The position numbers and the translations under genes are program-made. This document shows, piece by piece, positions 35,924 to 44,616 of a stretch of 64,000 bases of DNA. Source of the stretch: Lunatimonas sp. (GTDB lineage Bacteria; Bacteroidota; Bacteroidia; Cytophagales; Cyclobacteriaceae); assembly GCF_020832325.1 (NCBI RefSeq), contig NZ_JAFIEU010000019.1:1-64000 (forward strand). Direction: 5' to 3'. Numbering within the stretch: the first letter of the stretch is position 1; every line of letters starts with the position of its first letter. Below the pieces are notes generated by a model. That model made no database searches. It had not been told where the DNA came from and worked only from the letters and a program-made list of their open reading frames with translations.

Positions 35924-36811
35924 ATGAAGCCAATTAAGAAAGAAGACGTAAGCCAAGAAGTATTTGATATTTACGACGAGTATGTTCACAGCAAGATAGA
36001 TCGGAGGGATTTTGTCAGCCGTCTTTCCGCGTATGCGGTAGGAGGTATTACTGTGTCGGCATTGCTGGAGTTTTTGATGCCAAATTACGCGCAAGCAAGG
36101 CGTTTTGATCAGCGGGATCCCCGATTGATTTCCGAGTATGTCACCTATGATTCACCAAAGGGAGCTGGAACCATGAAGGGATTGCTCACCAGACCAGCAA
36201 ATGCAACCGGAAAGCTGCCAGGAGTTTTGGTCGTTCACGAAAACCGTGGACTAAATCCGTACATAGAAGACACCGCTCACCAGGCGGCATTGGATGGTTT
36301 TGTGGCCTTTGCGCCCGATGCACTGACACCCTTTGGCGGATATCCCGGTACAGATGACGAAGGACGTACCATGCAGGCAAAGCGGGACAGAGAAGACATG
36401 TTGCAGGATTTTATTGCTGGCTATGAATTCCTAAAAACACAACCCCAGTGTATCGGCAAAGTTGGCGTAGTGGGCTTTTGTTTTGGAGGTTGGATTTCCA
36501 ATATGATGGCTGCCAGAATCCCGGATTTGGGTGCAGCGGTGCCCTATTATGGAGGGCAGGCAACTGCTGAAGATGCAGCCCACATTAAGGCGCCGCTACA
36601 ATTGCATTATGCAGAATTGGATACACGAGTGAACGAGGGCTGGCCTGCGTATGAGGAGGCGCTTAAGGCGAATGGGGTTGGTTACGAAGTTCATTTTTAT
36701 CCTGCGGTAAACCACGGCTTTCACAACCATTCCACTCCGAGGTACGATAAAGAAGCGGCGGAACTTGCTTGGGGTAGGACTGTGGCGTTCTTTCGGCAGC
36801 ATTTAGGCTAA
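35924..36811 (+). CDS. Dienelactone hydrolase family protein with Tat signal
   Basis: A 295-residue alpha/beta hydrolase. A twin-arginine export signal is present ([21 protein letters not shown], residues about 26-46), then a dienelactone hydrolase domain: [14 protein letters not shown], the nucleophile GFCFGG (Cys in GxCxG), the Asp of AELDTRVN and the His of NHGFHNH. It acts folded in the periplasm on an ester or lactone. ATG at 35924 is used because the upstream frame is non-coding in character. The 103-base gap after the PPTase gene leaves it open whether it belongs to the biosynthetic cluster. Confidence 0.88.
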   Translation: MKPIKKEDVSQEVFDIYDEYVHSKIDRRDFVSRLSAYAVGGITVSALLEFLMPNYAQARRFDQRDPRLISEYVTYDSPKGAGTMKGLLTRPANATGKLPGVLVVHENRGLNPYIEDTAHQAALDGFVAFAPDALTPFGGYPGTDDEGRTMQAKRDREDMLQDFIAGYEFLKTQPQCIGKVGVVGFCFGGWISNMMAARIPDLGAAVPYYGGQATAEDAAHIKAPLQLHYAELDTRVNEGWPAYEEALKANGVGYEVHFYPAVNHGFHNHSTPRYDKEAAELAWGRTVAFFRQHLG

Positions 36812-36860
36812 AATGAGCTAAATAGTGTAAATATTTCATCAACCCTTAACCGTAGTTGCC

Positions 36861-37307
36861 ATGAATTTGAACGAAAAAGGTATCGCGCTGATGCACGAGT
36901 TCGAGGGGCTGAGACTACAGGCCTATCTGTGTCCAGCCAAAATCCCTACCATTGGCTGGGGCAATACAAAGTATGAAAACGGTCAGCCTGTAAAAATGGG
37001 GGATGCCATCACCAAGGAAAGGGCCGATGAGCTTTTTCTGAATATCGCGAACGACTTTGCCAAGGGGGTCCGTAGGGTGGTTACCGCTCAACTGACGGAT
37101 AACCAATACAGTGCCCTTGTCTGTTTTGCGTATAACCTAGGGCTGGGAAGTCTGCAGCGTTCTACGCTGTTGAAAAAGGTAAATGCAAACCCGGGTGACC
37201 CAACTATTCGGGACGAGTTTTTAAAGTGGACGAGAGCTGGAGGGCAGGTGCTACAAGGGTTGGTTAGGAGACGAGAGGCAGAGGCCAACCTGTATTTTTC
37301 CAGCTAA
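36861..37307 (+). CDS. GH24 phage-type lysozyme (muramidase)
   Basis: A 148-residue single-domain lysozyme of the T4/P21 endolysin family. E15 (FEG) is followed after eight residues by C24 and after five more by T30 (TIGWG): the E-8-C-5-T form found in many phage endolysins in place of E-8-D-5-T. It cuts the MurNAc-GlcNAc bond of peptidoglycan. There is no signal peptide, no holin, and no other phage gene nearby, so it may be a domesticated phage gene or part of a cell-lysis or competition system. Confidence 0.9.
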   Translation: MNLNEKGIALMHEFEGLRLQAYLCPAKIPTIGWGNTKYENGQPVKMGDAITKERADELFLNIANDFAKGVRRVVTAQLTDNQYSALVCFAYNLGLGSLQRSTLLKKVNANPGDPTIRDEFLKWTRAGGQVLQGLVRRREAEANLYFSS

Positions 37308-37474
37308 TCCCAACTATCATCGTTTGGTCCTTGCATCCGAATCAAAGAGGGAAGCCATGTTAAAATAACGCTCAAAAAGCAGTGCGATTTCTTCTTTTCG
37401 CCTTGTGACACCAATGTGGATTCAGGGTGAGATCTCCGCGTGAAAATGAATGTAAATCAAGTAAAAAATTGAGG

Positions 37475-38008
37475 ATGAGTGATAACCATGTGGATTTGGA
37501 TGGACTATTTGTCCGTTTTCTGGACAAAGGCACGGAAACCCCCTTGTATTTCGCTGAGAAGCTGGCCAAAATCGGTACGGATGAAGTGAAAGAAAGGCTT
37601 TTGGAGATAGTTGGAGGAGAGGATATGGAAAATGCTTATTTGGCAGTCAAAGCACTTTCTTTGATGGAAAATCGGGAGGATGTACTGGATTCAGTGTTTG
37701 CTGCCATTCATCGTCCTGCAAATAGAGATAAAAATGGTGGACTGGTGTCCTTGTTGGAGGATTTTGACCTTAGCGAACATTTTGTGGATGTTTTTCGGGT
37801 TTTTCTCTTTGGAAATTTTAAGGCGTCAACACTTGCAGGTAGCTATTTGGACTACATGGAATTTGACATTACTCCCCGAACACTAAAAAAGGCCGAAAAG
37901 CACTGGAATCATTTTCTCAACAATGCATCAAGCGACGAGGCTTTTGAACTAAAAAGGACGGAGGGCGAAGAAATTCTTCGCGAGATTAAAGCGTTGCTCG
38001 ATGATTAA
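37475..38008 (+). CDS. Small helical, HEAT-like protein of unknown function
   Basis: A 177-residue soluble protein predicted all-helical. The first half shows short repeated helix pairs (KLAKIGTDEVKERLLEI, AYLAVKALSLMENREDVLDSV) of the HEAT type, a protein-interaction fold. No catalytic motif is visible. ATG at 37475 follows a GAGG sequence and fits better than the frame opening at 37427. It lies 42 bases before the heparinase-like gene. Confidence 0.7.
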   Translation: MSDNHVDLDGLFVRFLDKGTETPLYFAEKLAKIGTDEVKERLLEIVGGEDMENAYLAVKALSLMENREDVLDSVFAAIHRPANRDKNGGLVSLLEDFDLSEHFVDVFRVFLFGNFKASTLAGSYLDYMEFDITPRTLKKAEKHWNHFLNNASSDEAFELKRTEGEEILREIKALLDD

Positions 38009-38050
38009 TCGCCACCCAGGAAGATCCAACGAAGATTTAAACGTAAACCC

Positions 38051-40105
38051 ATGATAAAAAATATTCGCCTGTATGCCATTGCCGCAGTGGTTTCCCTGCT
38101 GGCAGTTACTACTACTGCCAAAGGGCAACAGTCTTGGAAGAATATTCAATCCATATCCGAGCTTTTTGATGCCTATCCCGCATTGGTCCAGGAGGTCTTT
38201 GAACCGTTTGACTTGGATTATCCTGGTTTGGAAAGTGTCAAAATGGCCTATGAAAAAGGGGATTGGGTCATTGCGGCCGAGGCCCTACTTCGTTACTATA
38301 GGGTATCCGAAAATGCGAGGGAATTAGCGCGGGATATCCCCACCCCATCGGCCGTTATGGACGCAGAAGCAGACACCTTGTTGAATTATGTTTTCACTAT
38401 TCAAAATGTACGGGGTGCGGTTCCTTTGGGTGCCGATGGCCACCGCGATTGGTATTACAAAGGTCCAAATAACGATCGGGAATGGGCTTGGCTATCCAAT
38501 CGCCACACTCAGTTGGCACGCGTGATGAACGTATATTTTGAAACAGGTAATGTCAAATATGCACGGTTTGTAGACGAGTTTCTCAAGGACTTCATTCTAA
38601 AAAGCATGCCTTACCCCGCCGAGAAGGGTAACGAGTCGATTTGGAGAGGATTGGAGGTAGCCGCGAGGGCCAAAGTTTGGACGCGGGTATTTTACGGAAT
38701 GAGTAACAGTACTCACCTTTCTGATGCCACCCGCCTGCTCATTTTAAGGAGTTTGCCGGATCATGCCCACTATAATCGGAGTTTTCATGGGGGAAACAAC
38801 TGGTTGACGATGGAGATTTCGGCTTTGTCTACGATAGCGGCCTATTTTCCGGAGTTACAGGATTCGGGTGCGTGGTTGGATTATTCCATCGATGCCATGG
38901 TAGCAAGTATGCGCGACCAGGTGTATCCAGATGGTGTTCAGACGGAGCTGGCATCCCATTACCACAACGTCTCCCTGCATAATTTTGAGTTGTTTAAGGA
39001 GATTTGTGAAAAGGCCGGTCGCTCCTTACCTGCCTATTTCGAAAACACCATCCGTGATATGTATCGGTATATTGCGCATGCAGTAAGACCGGATGGGCAT
39101 CGCATACTCAACAATGATGGCGATCGAGGCAGCGACCGAGAATTGATTTTGGCAGGGGCCCGGAAATACCAAGCGGCGGATTGGGAATATATCGCCACCA
39201 ATGGATTGCGCGGATCGATTCCTGCTGGGGGGCCATCGTTCTTTTTCCCCTGGGCAGGTCAGTTGATCTCCAGAAACGGATATGGTCCCCATGCCCATTG
39301 GTCTTTTTTTGATGTGGGTCCTTGGGGCAGCGGACACCAACATAATGACAAGTTACACCTCTCAATAGCGGCCTATGGCAGGGACCTGTTGGTGGATGCT
39401 GGCCGATTTGCTTATACAGGGGCAGTGGCAGAGAAATTTCGACCCTATGCACTAAGTAGTGCAGGGCATAACCTATTGCTACTAGATGGTAAGGGACAGG
39501 GAAGGGGACCTACCCATGCACAAAACCCCCTAACGGAAGAGGATGTAGTCATTACCGAGGACTTTGATTTCGCCTATGGCATGTTCGATAGTTTTTTGGA
39601 CTTAGAGGGTGAAGCTTCCCATGCCCGATCCATGATGTATGTAAGGGATCATTTCTGGGTGGTGGTAGACCGGGTGTTTACAGATAGACCACGCACTGTA
39701 GAGGCATTGTGGCATTGGCACCCCGATTGCGATCCCCTGATTGATGGAAACAGGATCCAAACCAATAATTCATTCGGTAATCTAACTATTGTGCCAGTGG
39801 GACCAAGTGGATGGCGCATTGACCAAGTACGAGGTCAGGAAGATCCGGTCATTCAGGGTTGGTATAGTCCAGAATACAATGTATATGGTCCCAATACTAC
39901 GTCAATTTACCAAATGCCTATTTCGGAAAACTCACAGTTTGTTTGGGTATTGGTGCCATCCGAAAAGCCTGGAGTTGCGGCAAGCGCAGCCATATCGGAA
40001 TCAACGGAGGAGGCCATTAAATTGGAGGTGGAGGTAGCTGGAGACAGATGGGTGTTAACCATTCCGCAGAAAGGTACAGATGGGGTTGGGATACTGCGTC
40101 GCTAA
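38051..40105 (+). CDS. Heparinase II/III-like polysaccharide lyase
   Basis: A 684-residue secreted protein with a signal peptide (AIAAVVSLLAVTTTAKGQ). Residues about 40-350 form an alpha/alpha toroid (FHGGNNWLTMEISAL, SHYHNVSLHNFELF), and from about 395 a heparinase II/III beta-sandwich with GSGHQHNDKLHLSIAAYGRDLLVDAGRF, including the His pair expected for metal or catalysis. Such lyases break uronic-acid-containing polysaccharides (alginate, heparinoids, ulvan-like) by beta-elimination. The exact polysaccharide lyase family cannot be set by eye. No SusCD pair is adjacent. Confidence 0.85.
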   Translation: MIKNIRLYAIAAVVSLLAVTTTAKGQQSWKNIQSISELFDAYPALVQEVFEPFDLDYPGLESVKMAYEKGDWVIAAEALLRYYRVSENARELARDIPTPSAVMDAEADTLLNYVFTIQNVRGAVPLGADGHRDWYYKGPNNDREWAWLSNRHTQLARVMNVYFETGNVKYARFVDEFLKDFILKSMPYPAEKGNESIWRGLEVAARAKVWTRVFYGMSNSTHLSDATRLLILRSLPDHAHYNRSFHGGNNWLTMEISALSTIAAYFPELQDSGAWLDYSIDAMVASMRDQVYPDGVQTELASHYHNVSLHNFELFKEICEKAGRSLPAYFENTIRDMYRYIAHAVRPDGHRILNNDGDRGSDRELILAGARKYQAADWEYIATNGLRGSIPAGGPSFFFPWAGQLISRNGYGPHAHWSFFDVGPWGSGHQHNDKLHLSIAAYGRDLLVDAGRFAYTGAVAEKFRPYALSSAGHNLLLLDGKGQGRGPTHAQNPLTEEDVVITEDFDFAYGMFDSFLDLEGEASHARSMMYVRDHFWVVVDRVFTDRPRTVEALWHWHPDCDPLIDGNRIQTNNSFGNLTIVPVGPSGWRIDQVRGQEDPVIQGWYSPEYNVYGPNTTSIYQMPISENSQFVWVLVPSEKPGVAASAAISESTEEAIKLEVEVAGDRWVLTIPQKGTDGVGILRR

Positions 40106-40232
40106 ATTAATTGCATCGAATCTACCTAATGGAGGTAAATTGGCATTTTCTTCCGTTCCGTGAATCGGAGCAGGTTACACCTTCACAACATGAAAAACAA
40201 TGGCCGATCGTAATTAACTAAATTGCCGCGGC

Positions 40233-40631
40233 CTATAGGTTTTTGATGATATCTATCAACTTTTCTTTGTGAATGGGTTTGATAATAAATTCAGAGACTT
40301 GAGAGATGGATTTCGCCAGGGCAATATCTTCGGGTGAGATGGAGGAAGAACATATGTAGATGGTGATTTTTTTGGGAAGCAGATGATATAATTTTTGAAA
40401 CTCATCCAAAAATTGCCATCCATCCATAATGGGCATACTCAAATCCAAAAACATTACTTCTGGGAGTACCTCTGCATTTCCTTTGTTTTCTTTCAGGAAA
40501 TTAATGGCGTCAAGGCCATTGCCAAACACTTTAACAAGATCCACCAAGTTCGTTTGCTTGATGGTTTTTTTTGTCAGGTAGACAAACACATCATCGTCAT
40601 CTACCAGCGTCAAGTTTTTGATTCGCTCCAT
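40233..40631 (-). CDS. Single-domain response regulator
   Basis: A 132-residue CheY-like receiver with no output domain. The acidic pocket (DDDD, 11-14), phosphorylation site D63 (FLDLSMPIMDG) and conserved Lys (FIIKPI) are present. It begins 4 bases after the stop of the kinase HATPase segment on the same strand, so it is the partner of that kinase. The signal must pass on through protein interaction or phosphorelay, as no DNA-binding domain is present. Confidence 0.9.
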   Translation of the reverse strand: MERIKNLTLVDDDDVFVYLTKKTIKQTNLVDLVKVFGNGLDAINFLKENKGNAEVLPEVMFLDLSMPIMDGWQFLDEFQKLYHLLPKKITIYICSSSISPEDIALAKSISQVSEFIIKPIHKEKLIDIIKNL

Positions 40632-40635
40632 AATA

Positions 40636-40998
40636 CTAGGGGGTTATTTCAATAAAAAAAGTACTTCCCCGGTCGGGAGCACTTTCTACCCAAATACTTC
40701 CTCCCATCGCCTCGATTTGAGTTTTGGTCATAAATAGCCCAAACCCCTTGGCGTCCTTGTGTGGGTGAAAAGTCTTTCTAATCTTAAATAGGTTTTTTCT
40801 ATGTAGCTTGGTATCTATCCCTAGCCCGTTGTCGGCGACGGAAAGTAGAAATTTTCCACTTTTGGTGGTGGATTGAATTCGAATGACCGGTTTTCTGGTT
40901 GGGGATTTGTACTTGAGGGAATTGCTGATCAGGTTTGCCAGCGCGCTATCCAGGTATTTTTGCGGAAACAGTACCTTAGGAGCTTCCTCAAAATCCAT
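40636..40998 (-). CDS. Histidine kinase ATPase domain (3' half of an interrupted kinase gene)
   Basis: A 120-residue HATPase_c domain with N box (NLISNSLKY), G1 (DNGLGID) and G2 (GFGLFMTK), ending GSTFFIEI as usual. It is in the same frame as the upstream PAS-HisKA segment, separated only by a TAA at 41017-41019 and five further codons. The first ATG after that stop is at 40998. It is therefore the catalytic half of one kinase, translated on its own, by readthrough, or not at all. Confidence 0.8.
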   Translation of the reverse strand: MDFEEAPKVLFPQKYLDSALANLISNSLKYKSPTRKPVIRIQSTTKSGKFLLSVADNGLGIDTKLHRKNLFKIRKTFHPHKDAKGFGLFMTKTQIEAMGGSIWVESAPDRGSTFFIEITP

Positions 40999-41016
40999 TT
41001 CGATGGTTGCTTGGGA

Positions 41017-42111
41017 TTATTCGATTTGAGTCGAGAAGCCTGTAAGCACTTTTTCTACCGCTTCTTTGAGCACGATCTCCTGTTTGCTGATTTCTGTGTC
41101 CTGTTGCACTTGGATTGATTCCACCAGCTCGTTGAATACTTCCATCAGATGGTTTATCACGGGCTTGATTTTGCCAAGCAACTCATCCTTCTCTTCCTCA
41201 TCTTCTGCGTTTTCCATAAAATCCACCAACATCGAAATATTTACCAAAGGGGCTCGTAAGTTGTGGGATACGATATTGCAGAAGTCTACCAATTGTTTGT
41301 TTTTGTTTTCCAGTTCCTTTACGTAACCTATCGCTTTTTCATTGCTGATTCGGAGATCCTCCTCTGCTATTTTTCGTTCGGTGATGTCGGATCGAATGGC
41401 AACATATTGGTAGGGTTTACCGTCTGGATTCAAAAAAGGAACGATCGTTGTGTCCACCCAATAGTAAGATCCGTCTTTGGCTTGGTTTCGTATTTCCCCT
41501 TTCCAAACTTTTCCGTTTCCGATGGTTTTCCACAAGTTCCGGATGAATTCCTTGGGATGGTATTGGGAGTTGATAATCCGGTGATCTTGTCCAATCAGCT
41601 CTTCAGGGCTATATTTGGAAATCCTACAAAAATTTTCATTCACGTGCTTGATGATGCCCTTATGGTCCGTAATCGCGACGATCGCTGATTCGTCCAGGGC
41701 ATATTTGTAATCGGAAACTTCTTTTAGCGTTTTTTGCAGACGTTCTTCGTTGATTTTTCGGTCGGTAATGTCAAATCGAATGGCAAGATATTGGTAGGGC
41801 TTGCCCTGCTCATTCAAAAATGGGATGATCGTAGTATCTACCCAATAGTAGTTTCCATTTTTCGCCTTGTTCCTTATTTCCCCTTTCCAATCTTTGCCCG
41901 AACCGATTGTTCTCCAAAGATCGCGGATAAATTCCTTGCTATGGTATCCAGAATTGATGATTCGGTGGTCTTGGCCAATCAATTCCTCCGAAGTATAGCC
42001 TGAAATTCTACAAAAATTTTCGTTGACATGCTTAATTGTTCCCTTTTGGTCCGTTATGGCGATGATCGCGGATTCATCCAGTGCATACTTGAAGTCTTCG
42101 ATTCTTTCCAT
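41017..42111 (-). CDS. PAS-PAS-HisKA sensor kinase segment (5' half of an interrupted gene)
   Basis: A 364-residue cytoplasmic sensor part with no membrane segment: PAS 1 (8-118), PAS 2 (136-246), a short coiled coil and a HisKA dimerisation domain with phospho-acceptor H283 (VSHNLRAPL). The frame then meets TAA and continues directly into the ATPase domain. The two PAS domains are near copies (about 91 of 112 residues identical by hand count), each with the ENFCRIS and YYWVDTTI motifs, pointing to a recent internal duplication. With the receiver downstream it forms a two-component unit. Without the ATPase half it cannot phosphorylate itself. Confidence 0.85.
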   Translation of the reverse strand: MERIEDFKYALDESAIIAITDQKGTIKHVNENFCRISGYTSEELIGQDHRIINSGYHSKEFIRDLWRTIGSGKDWKGEIRNKAKNGNYYWVDTTIIPFLNEQGKPYQYLAIRFDITDRKINEERLQKTLKEVSDYKYALDESAIVAITDHKGIIKHVNENFCRISKYSPEELIGQDHRIINSQYHPKEFIRNLWKTIGNGKVWKGEIRNQAKDGSYYWVDTTIVPFLNPDGKPYQYVAIRSDITERKIAEEDLRISNEKAIGYVKELENKNKQLVDFCNIVSHNLRAPLVNISMLVDFMENAEDEEEKDELLGKIKPVINHLMEVFNELVESIQVQQDTEISKQEIVLKEAVEKVLTGFSTQIE

Positions 42112-42365
42112 TGCTTCAAAAATTTTTTAACGGTGCAAATATTCTTTTATGCTTCAAAAAGAATTTACAGCTAAAACAGAGACAGCTACCTATTCTGATC
42201 TCCCACGCGGTTCATTTCCCTGGATTTAATGACATTAGTCATGTTTTTCCTAAATTTATGTAAAAAAACGGAGGAATTTGTCTTTAGTTGACTTTTCGTT
42301 TTAATTTAATTGCTGGAAATGAACAACAAAGATCTTATATCGGCTTCTGGGAAAAAAAGAGCATG

Positions 42366-42689
42366 CTATGAAACCCCCTTGAGTCCGACTATGGAGCCGA
42401 TGAGCGTGGTCAGGAAAAAAATACGCCAAAAGGTTACGGGTTCCTGAAATGCAAATATCCCAAATATCACCGACCCCACTGCTCCAATTCCGGTCCAAAC
42501 TGCATAGGCGGTACCGATGGGCAGTTGTTGGGTAGCTTTTACCAAAAGCACCATGCTTATGGCAAGACAGATCAAAAATCCTATGTACCAGACAGTTGCA
42601 GGTGTTCCGGTATGCAGTTTTGCCTTGCCCAGACAAAAAGCAAATGCAGCTTCGAAAATTCCCGCAATTATCAGTATAAACCAACTCAT
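42366..42689 (-). CDS. Small multidrug resistance (SMR) transporter, SugE/Gdx-like
   Basis: A 107-residue four-helix membrane protein. The essential Glu of SMR proteins is present in the first helix (GIFEAAFAFCLGKA, E13), and AVWTGIGAVGSVIFGI matches the third-helix signature. SugE/Gdx members export guanidinium with proton exchange, and EmrE members export quaternary ammonium compounds. A second, divergent SMR gene often makes heteromers, but none is adjacent here. Confidence 0.9.
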   Translation of the reverse strand: MSWFILIIAGIFEAAFAFCLGKAKLHTGTPATVWYIGFLICLAISMVLLVKATQQLPIGTAYAVWTGIGAVGSVIFGIFAFQEPVTFWRIFFLTTLIGSIVGLKGVS

Positions 42690-42759
42690 GGTACAATAAT
42701 TTGTGTTTGTAGATACAGGCTAAAGATACACCCGACCTTGATTTTTTATAAGAAGCGGT

Positions 42760-43740
42760 TTATTTGAGTGGATCGGTATGCACAGAATAACCCTTGGGAC
42801 GCTTTTGGTTAATTTTTTCGAGCATCACCTGCAATAGCTCTTTTACACGTTCCTTCAGGGAGTCCGGTTCGTAAATAGTAATCTGGTCAGCCAACATAAG
42901 AATCCAGCGAGCGATTCCTTCTATCGAAGCAGTCATAAAGGTCATTTCGACGAAGTCTTCCTTTGGTTGCTCCATTACAAAGCCATGGTTATACCGCTGC
43001 TCCTTTACGTATTTGACTGCCTGCTTATTTACCGCCAAAACCACCTTTTGAAGCTTTTCCTCTTTGGCTACCCGATCCAAGTACTCTACCAGTGAGGGGT
43101 GATTCGCCTGGAACGATTCCTCTAGTATGGAAAGGGTATGGATACGGTCTAGTCTAAACGTGCGGTAGGCATTTCTAAGCCTACACCATGCGATGAGGTA
43201 CCACTGCTCGTAGGCATGGTACACGCCCACGGGTTCCAGGGTACGCTGCGTACTGTTTTCGTCGACAAAGCTGGTGTAGGTAATTTGGACGGTCCGGCGG
43301 TCCGAGAGCGCGATCAACAGGGATTGCAGTGTTTGGTTGCTTCTTTTTCTAGGTTGATGTATTACGGCGATTTGACTGGAAAGATGCTCTACGGTATCTT
43401 TTTCCTGTGGTTTTAGTAAGGCTTTGATCTTATACATGGCGGCATGAAAGTGTCGACTGCTTTCCCGGTCAGAGACTTTCTCGATGATTTTTTCAGCAAC
43501 CAAACAGGCCACAGCTTCCTCTTTGGTAAACTGTACAGGAGGCAGCCGATAGCCCTCTACAAAGGAATAACCAACCCCAGCCTCTCCCAAAAGTGGAACC
43601 CCAGCCTCTTCCAATGAACGGATATCCCGATACACGGTGCGAAGACTGATACCAAACCTGTCCGCTATCTCTTGGGCCTTCACGGACCTCTTTGACTGCA
43701 GTTGGGTCAATATAGCTGTAAGCCGGTCAATTCTGTTCAT
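42760..43740 (-). CDS. WYL-domain transcriptional regulator (HTH-WYL-WCX, YafY-like)
   Basis: A 326-residue regulator: N-terminal winged helix (RIDRLTAILTQLQSKRSVKAQEIADRFGISLRTVYRDIRSLEEAGVPL), a WYL domain from about 150 (with YHAYEQWYLIAWCRLRNAYRTFRLDRI) and a C-terminal WCX extension. WYL domains sense small molecules or nucleic acids. It is divergent from the DinB gene across about 200 bases and probably controls it, a common pairing. Confidence 0.92.
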   Translation of the reverse strand: MNRIDRLTAILTQLQSKRSVKAQEIADRFGISLRTVYRDIRSLEEAGVPLLGEAGVGYSFVEGYRLPPVQFTKEEAVACLVAEKIIEKVSDRESSRHFHAAMYKIKALLKPQEKDTVEHLSSQIAVIHQPRKRSNQTLQSLLIALSDRRTVQITYTSFVDENSTQRTLEPVGVYHAYEQWYLIAWCRLRNAYRTFRLDRIHTLSILEESFQANHPSLVEYLDRVAKEEKLQKVVLAVNKQAVKYVKEQRYNHGFVMEQPKEDFVEMTFMTASIEGIARWILMLADQITIYEPDSLKERVKELLQVMLEKINQKRPKGYSVHTDPLK

Positions 43741-43940
43741 TTTTTCACCATTGTCCTGCCAAATTACGGTTTTTTAAGAGGCCCTACAATATACCCTGTG
43801 TCAGTTATCATAGGAGGAGTCTGAGGGACATAAAATCTTTTAAAAAAATTCAAGGCTGTTGACATAGGGCTGTCACCCGGCAGGCTTTACTTTGTCCATA
43901 GACGAACGTAATATTAACCTAAACGTAAAAAAATCGGATT

Positions 43941-44441
43941 ATGGAAACACGAGAGAAATTACCCAAAATGAGCACTGCCCAAATCATTGATTCGGAGCAG
44001 TTACTGAATCATTGGCAAGGACATCGCAGTCTTACCCGTAGACTGATCGACCTGTATCCGGAGGACAAGCTGTTCACCTTTAGCCTTGGAGGGATGAGGC
44101 CCTTCGGGGGACTTGTCAAGGAGCTCCTGGCCATCGCTGGCCCGGGCATTCAGGGCCTAGCGACCAATGAATGGAAAGAGTTGGACGAAGATCTGGCTTC
44201 ATTGGATTCCAAAGAGAAGCTATTGGAGGCATGGGATCGTACAACAGCAGAAATCGACACTTGGTGGCCGCGGATACCGGTAGAGCGGTTTCAGGAGCGT
44301 ATTACCGCATTTGGGCAATACGAAGATACGGGGTACTGCACCCTCCTGTATTTTGTTGATAATGAGATTCACCACCGGGGCCAAGCCTATGTGTATCTCC
44401 GTGAGTTGGGCATCGCTCCCCCCAATTTTTGGGAGCGGTAG
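43941..44441 (+). CDS. DinB-family protein
   Basis: A 166-residue four-helix-bundle protein of the DinB/YfiT group. The metal-binding pattern includes LLNHWQGHRS and the strongly conserved DNEIHHRGQAYVYLRELG near the C-terminus. Relatives are metal-dependent thiol transferases or are induced by stress; the reaction here is unknown. It is divergent from the WYL regulator, and a hairpin follows its stop codon. Confidence 0.87.
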   Translation: METREKLPKMSTAQIIDSEQLLNHWQGHRSLTRRLIDLYPEDKLFTFSLGGMRPFGGLVKELLAIAGPGIQGLATNEWKELDEDLASLDSKEKLLEAWDRTTAEIDTWWPRIPVERFQERITAFGQYEDTGYCTLLYFVDNEIHHRGQAYVYLRELGIAPPNFWER

Positions 44442-44467
44442 TACCTCGCAAAACCAAAGGGTTACTT

Positions 44468-44510
44468 CTCCCGCTTCCTCCTGTCTCCACAGGTCGAAGC
44501 GGGAGCCTTT
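44468..44510 (+). terminator. Terminator-like hairpin after the DinB gene
   Basis: CTCCCGCTTC (44468-44477) pairs perfectly with GAAGCGGGAG (44496-44505), enclosing a smaller CCTGT/ACAGG stem. A short CCTTTG follows. The long nested stem lies 27 bases after the DinB stop codon. Confidence 0.6.
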
Positions 44511-44616
44511 GTATGGCGGTTTGTTTATCACTGGGATTTCCTCCTGACCGGGGTCATTAGCAATTCTTTTGGTTGATGTACTTTTACCCAAATAGGTATT
44601 TAGTTAGATTTGGGCG

